Of a stretch of DNA of 9,545 nt, positions 6,682-9,545 are shown in pieces. Below the pieces are notes generated by a model, which was not told where the DNA came from, made no database searches, and saw nothing but the letters and a program-made list of their open reading frames with translations. Numbering within the stretch: the stretch's first letter is position 1; every line of letters starts with the position of its first letter. The DNA comes from Propionibacteriaceae bacterium. Lineage in GTDB: Bacteria; Actinomycetota; Actinomycetes; Propionibacteriales; Propionibacteriaceae. The DNA is taken from assembly GCA_027346035.1 (NCBI GenBank), contig DAIESZ010000323.1, positions 1 through 9,545 on the forward strand, read 5' to 3'. Both the position numbers and the translations under genes were made by a program.

Positions 6682-7983
6682 ATGAAGACATCACGCAGGA
6701 CAATCCTTGCCGGCATCCTGGCCGGCGGCTTCGCCATGGCCGGGGCCGGGTGCGGCACCGGCAACTCCGGCGGTGCCGCGGCGAGCTCGGGCGGCAAGAC
6801 CGTTGTTCGCCTCGCCTGGTGGGGCAACGACGTCCGGAACCCGTTGACGGCAAAGGCCGTCGCCGAGTTCGAGAAGGAGAACCCCGACATCACGGTGCAG
6901 CAGGAGCCGGGATCCTGGAGCAGCTACTGGGACAAGCTTGCCACCCAGTTCGCCGGAGGCAGCGCCCCCGACGTCATCCAGATGGACGAGAGCTACCTCA
7001 CCCAATACTCGAACAACGGCACGCTGCTCGACCTCAAGCAGGCCGGCCTCGACACCTCGAACTTCAGCTCGGCGACCGCCAACATGGGCACGACGTCGAA
7101 GGGCACCTTCGCGATCGTCGCGGGCATCAACGCACCGGCCGCCATGGCCAACCCCAAGGTGTTCAAGGCCGCCGGGGTGGCGATCCCCGACGACAAGACC
7201 TGGACCTGGGCCGACATGGCCAAGGCCGCTCAGAAGATCACCGCGAACAGCCCCTCCGGAACCTTCGGAACGCAGAACATCGCCAGCGTCGACTTCATGC
7301 TGCGGCTGTGGCTGCGCCAGCACGGGGCGGACGAGTACAACGGCACCAAGCCCGGCTTCACCGCCGCCCAACTCGCCCCGTTCTTCGCGGAGGCCCTGGC
7401 ACTCCAGAACTCCAAGGGGGCCCCGACGGCGTCCCTGACGTCGCAGGACATGACGACGTCGCAGGACCAGAGCATGGCCGCCACGAACAAGGTGGCGCTC
7501 TCCTACTGGTGGAGCAACCAGGTCACCTCCCTCGACAAGGACACCGGCACCACCCTGCAGTTCCTCATGCCCCCCACGGTCACGGGCAACGCCAAGGACG
7601 TCCAGCTGTACTACAAGGCGTCGATGCTGTGGTCGGTCAACAAGAACTCCAAGGTGCAGGCGGCGGCCGTCAAGCTGGTGGACTTCCTCGTCAACAGCCC
7701 GACGTGCGGCAAGATCCTCGGCACCGAGCGCGGCATCCCGGCCAACAGCAAGGTGCTCGCGGCGGTCACTCCGCAGATGACCGCCACCGACAAGCAGGTT
7801 TCCGGCTACCTCAACAGCATCGCGCCCGACCTCGGGACGCCGATCGGCCTGACTCCTCCGGGATCCAGCAACGCGAACTATGCGACCTATGAATCGAACC
7901 TGATCTTCGGCAAGTCGTCGCCTCAGCAGACGGCCCAGGACTACCTGACGTCGCTGACCACAGCCCTCCAGGGCAAGAGCTGA
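6682..7983 (+). CDS. Sugar ABC transporter solute-binding lipoprotein (SBP_bac_1, CUT1 type)
   Basis: 433-residue extracellular binding protein that captures the sugar and delivers it to the membrane permeases. The signal peptide has S-R-R-T-I-L at 4-9, resembling a twin-arginine motif, a hydrophobic stretch, and A-G-C with the lipidated cysteine at 24 (G at -3 is slightly atypical for a lipobox). A Gly/Ser/Ala-rich linker follows before the mature fold begins near residue 38. The segment GGSAPDVIQMD (near residues 92-102) is typical of family 1 binding proteins for oligosaccharides, glycosides and glycerol-phosphates. Total length is normal. ATG 6682 has an AGGGAG ribosome site (6670-6675). 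It is the first gene of the importer operon, under the operator at 6628-6641. A 13-bp direct repeat (7437-7449 and 7455-7467) makes a T-S-Q-D duplication. Ligand unknown. Confidence 0.93.
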   Translation: MKTSRRTILAGILAGGFAMAGAGCGTGNSGGAAASSGGKTVVRLAWWGNDVRNPLTAKAVAEFEKENPDITVQQEPGSWSSYWDKLATQFAGGSAPDVIQMDESYLTQYSNNGTLLDLKQAGLDTSNFSSATANMGTTSKGTFAIVAGINAPAAMANPKVFKAAGVAIPDDKTWTWADMAKAAQKITANSPSGTFGTQNIASVDFMLRLWLRQHGADEYNGTKPGFTAAQLAPFFAEALALQNSKGAPTASLTSQDMTTSQDQSMAATNKVALSYWWSNQVTSLDKDTGTTLQFLMPPTVTGNAKDVQLYYKASMLWSVNKNSKVQAAAVKLVDFLVNSPTCGKILGTERGIPANSKVLAAVTPQMTATDKQVSGYLNSIAPDLGTPIGLTPPGSSNANYATYESNLIFGKSSPQQTAQDYLTSLTTALQGKS

Positions 7984-7994
7984 CCGGTGCTCGG

Positions 7995-8027
7995 CGGGTG
8001 TGGCCGCCACACGGGCGGCCACACCCG
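7995..8027 (+). promoter_or_regulatory. Intercistronic stem-loop between binding protein and permease genes
   Basis: A perfect 14-bp inverted repeat, 7995-8008 pairing with 8014-8027 around a 5-nt loop, starts 12 nt after the binding-protein stop. No T tract follows. Comparable hairpins after binding-protein genes protect the upstream mRNA from decay or partly terminate transcription, so more binding protein than permease is made. That role here is inference; the structure itself is plain in the sequence. Confidence 0.75.
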
Positions 8028-8050
8028 GGGCCAACTGAACGGACACTGCT

Positions 8051-8971
8051 ATGAGTGCCATCGCCGAACTCCCCCAGAGACGTCGCAACCGCGGCGAGAA
8101 CCGCGACAACAAGGCCGCCTACGTCTTCCTGCTCCCGTGGCTGGTGGGTCTGCTGGTCATCACCATCGGGCCGATGGTGGCCTCGCTGTACCTGTCGTTC
8201 ACTGACTACAACCTGCTGTCGGCCCCGCACTGGATCGGGCTGCAGAACTACGTCGCGATGTATCACGATTCGCGACTGATCAACTCACTCAAGGTCACCT
8301 TCACCTACGTGTTCGTCTCGGTGCCGCTGCAGCTGGCGCTGGCCCTGATCATCGCGATGGTGCTGAACCGGGGGATGCGGGCGCTGCCCTTCTACCGGTC
8401 GGTGTTCTACCTGCCCTCGCTGATGGGTGCATCGGTGGCGATCGCCGTCCTGTGGCGAGAGATCTTCGGCACCACCGGCCTGGTCAACCAGCTGCTGCTC
8501 AAGATCGGCGTGCACAACCCGCCCGGCTGGATCGCCGACCCATCGACGGCGCTGTCGACGATCATCCTGCTGCACATCTGGACGTTCGGCTCGCCGATGA
8601 TCATCTTCCTCGCGGGGTTGCGGCAGATACCGACGATGTACTACGAGGCCGCGGCGGTCGACGGAGCGTCGAAATGGACGCAGTTCGTGCACATCACCAT
8701 GCCGCTGCTGAGCCCGATCGTGTTCTTCAACCTCGTGCTGCAGATCATCGGTGCCTTCCAGTCGTTCACCCAGGCCTTCGTGGTCTCGGGCGGCACGGGT
8801 GGTCCGGCGGACTCCACGATGTTCTACACGCTGTATCTGTACCTGCAGGGGTTCGGGCAGTTCCGCATGGGCTACGCGTCGGCGATGGCGTGGCTCCTCA
8901 TGATCATCATCGCGATCTTCACTGCGGTGAACTTCCTCGTCTCCAAGTATTGGGTTCACTACGATGACTGA
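8051..8971 (+). CDS. Sugar ABC transporter permease, MalF/UgpA-like (CUT1)
   Basis: 306-residue inner-membrane permease, one half of the translocation channel. A basic cytoplasmic N-terminus (about residues 9-21) precedes roughly six membrane helices, the first three near 23-50, 83-105 and 118-138. The cytoplasmic EAA loop is intact, E199-A-A-A-V-D-G-A206 followed by a conserved proline after the I-T-M stretch, which is the docking site for the ATPase. No long periplasmic insertion like that of E. coli MalF is seen, so it resembles the shorter UgpA/MsmF type. ATG 8051 has only a weak GGA (8041-8043) upstream, consistent with lower expression than the binding protein. The end overlaps the next gene by 8 bp. 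Confidence 0.94.
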   Translation: MSAIAELPQRRRNRGENRDNKAAYVFLLPWLVGLLVITIGPMVASLYLSFTDYNLLSAPHWIGLQNYVAMYHDSRLINSLKVTFTYVFVSVPLQLALALIIAMVLNRGMRALPFYRSVFYLPSLMGASVAIAVLWREIFGTTGLVNQLLLKIGVHNPPGWIADPSTALSTIILLHIWTFGSPMIIFLAGLRQIPTMYYEAAAVDGASKWTQFVHITMPLLSPIVFFNLVLQIIGAFQSFTQAFVVSGGTGGPADSTMFYTLYLYLQGFGQFRMGYASAMAWLLMIIIAIFTAVNFLVSKYWVHYDD

Positions 8972-9545
8972 CACTCTCCGCGTCGACGACGCCGGCACGA
9001 CCGCACCGGTCGCCTCCATGAGCGCGCCTGACAAGGGCGGGAGAACGGGGCGGCACCGCTCGACGGGTCGCCCCGTGCGCTCCGTGATCAAGCACCTCAT
9101 CCTCATCGTGGCCTCGATCATCATGGTCTACCCGCTGCTGTGGATGCTCAGCAGTTCGTTCCGGCCGGTCAGCGAGATCTTCACCAGCACCTCGCTCATC
9201 CCCAGGACACTGAAGCTGAGCAACTACGTCAGGGGCTGGAGCGCGATCCCCGGCTTCACCTTCGGCCGGTTCTTCATCAACTCCGTCACGATCACCGTGG
9301 GAGCGATCCTCGGCAACCTCATCAGCTGCTCGATGGCCGCCTACGCGTTCGCGCGCCTGAAGTTCCGCGGCCGCGGCATCTTCTTCTCGATCATGCTGAT
9401 GACGCTGATGCTCCCGTATCACGTGACCGTGGTGCCGCAGTACATCATGTTCTCCAAGCTGCACTTCGTGAACACGTTCATTCCGCTGGTGCTCCCGAAG
9501 TTCCTGGCCACCGACGCGTTCTTCGTGTTCCTCATGGTGCAGTTC
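8964..9545 (+). CDS. Sugar ABC transporter permease, MalG/UgpE-like (CUT1), 3' truncated
   Basis: 194 codons are open to the end of the window with no stop, so the gene is cut off before its EAA loop. It encodes the second half of the permease channel. An unusually long hydrophilic N-terminus (about 43 residues, with basic R-H-R and R-P-V-R clusters) precedes a first membrane helix near 44-65. The following segments (SSSFRP, then the loop N-Y-V-x-G-W, then helices from about 95 onward) are characteristic of MalG-like CUT1 permeases. ATG 8964 overlaps the previous stop (8969-8971), implying translational coupling. A second in-frame ATG at 9018 would give a shorter N-terminus but has no ribosome site either. 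Confidence 0.92.
   Translation, partial: MTDTLRVDDAGTTAPVASMSAPDKGGRTGRHRSTGRPVRSVIKHLILIVASIIMVYPLLWMLSSSFRPVSEIFTSTSLIPRTLKLSNYVRGWSAIPGFTFGRFFINSVTITVGAILGNLISCSMAAYAFARLKFRGRGIFFSIMLMTLMLPYHVTVVPQYIMFSKLHFVNTFIPLVLPKFLATDAFFVFLMVQF

Noticed and set aside
6691..8112. 473-codon minus-strand frame opposite the binding protein
   Set aside because: Compositional shadow of a gene with a signal peptide and family motifs; it crosses the operon's intercistronic hairpin.
1..9545. CRISPR array, tRNA, rRNA, insertion sequence or prophage attachment site
   Set aside because: I saw no regularly spaced repeats, tRNA-like cloverleaf, transposase or integrase, or flanking att-like duplications.

Overview
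The window is very GC-rich, with strong G/C bias at third codon positions, GTG starts beside ATG, short GTGA/ATGA-type gene overlaps, a DUF222-HNH gene and an apparently leaderless promoter. Together these point to a high-GC Actinomycetota. A Propionibacteriales-like or related soil/host-associated lineage is possible, but the window does not fix the genus. Almost all of it is one carbohydrate-catabolism locus, cut at both ends.

Layout. (1) Positions 2-1917, + strand: a 5'-truncated Gfo/Idh/MocA-type NAD(P)-dependent sugar oxidoreductase, coupled through a GTGA overlap to a xylose-isomerase-like TIM-barrel isomerase/epimerase. (2) Positions 2084-3640, + strand: a DUF222 (13E12-type) HNH endonuclease-like gene with its own probable leaderless promoter. 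Its 3' end runs 178 bp into the oppositely oriented flavoprotein gene. (3) Positions 6453-3463, - strand: a two-gene unit, a short-chain dehydrogenase/reductase followed by a 707-residue FAD-binding protein of the fumarate reductase/aspartate oxidase/ketosteroid dehydrogenase superfamily. (4) Positions 6454-6681: a divergent control region with two LacI/GalR-type operators (one a perfect 14-bp palindrome, one imperfect), each placed on a plausible promoter. (5) Positions 6682-9545, + strand: a CUT1-type sugar ABC importer, consisting of a lipoprotein solute-binding protein, a strong intercistronic stem-loop, a MalF-like permease and a MalG-like permease truncated by the window end. No ATPase gene is visible.

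Working model (inference): a LacI-family repressor encoded elsewhere controls import of a sugar, glycoside or cyclitol together with its processing by redox steps (flavoprotein, SDR, Gfo/Idh/MocA) and an isomerase. Gfo/Idh/MocA and TIM-barrel partners, with an additional oxidase or dehydrogenase, recall known oxidative (3-keto) glycoside and inositol pathways. The large fumarate-reductase-like flavoprotein is the least expected member and the best candidate for new chemistry. The substrate cannot be read from the sequence. The HNH gene looks like an unrelated insertion splitting the enzyme genes.
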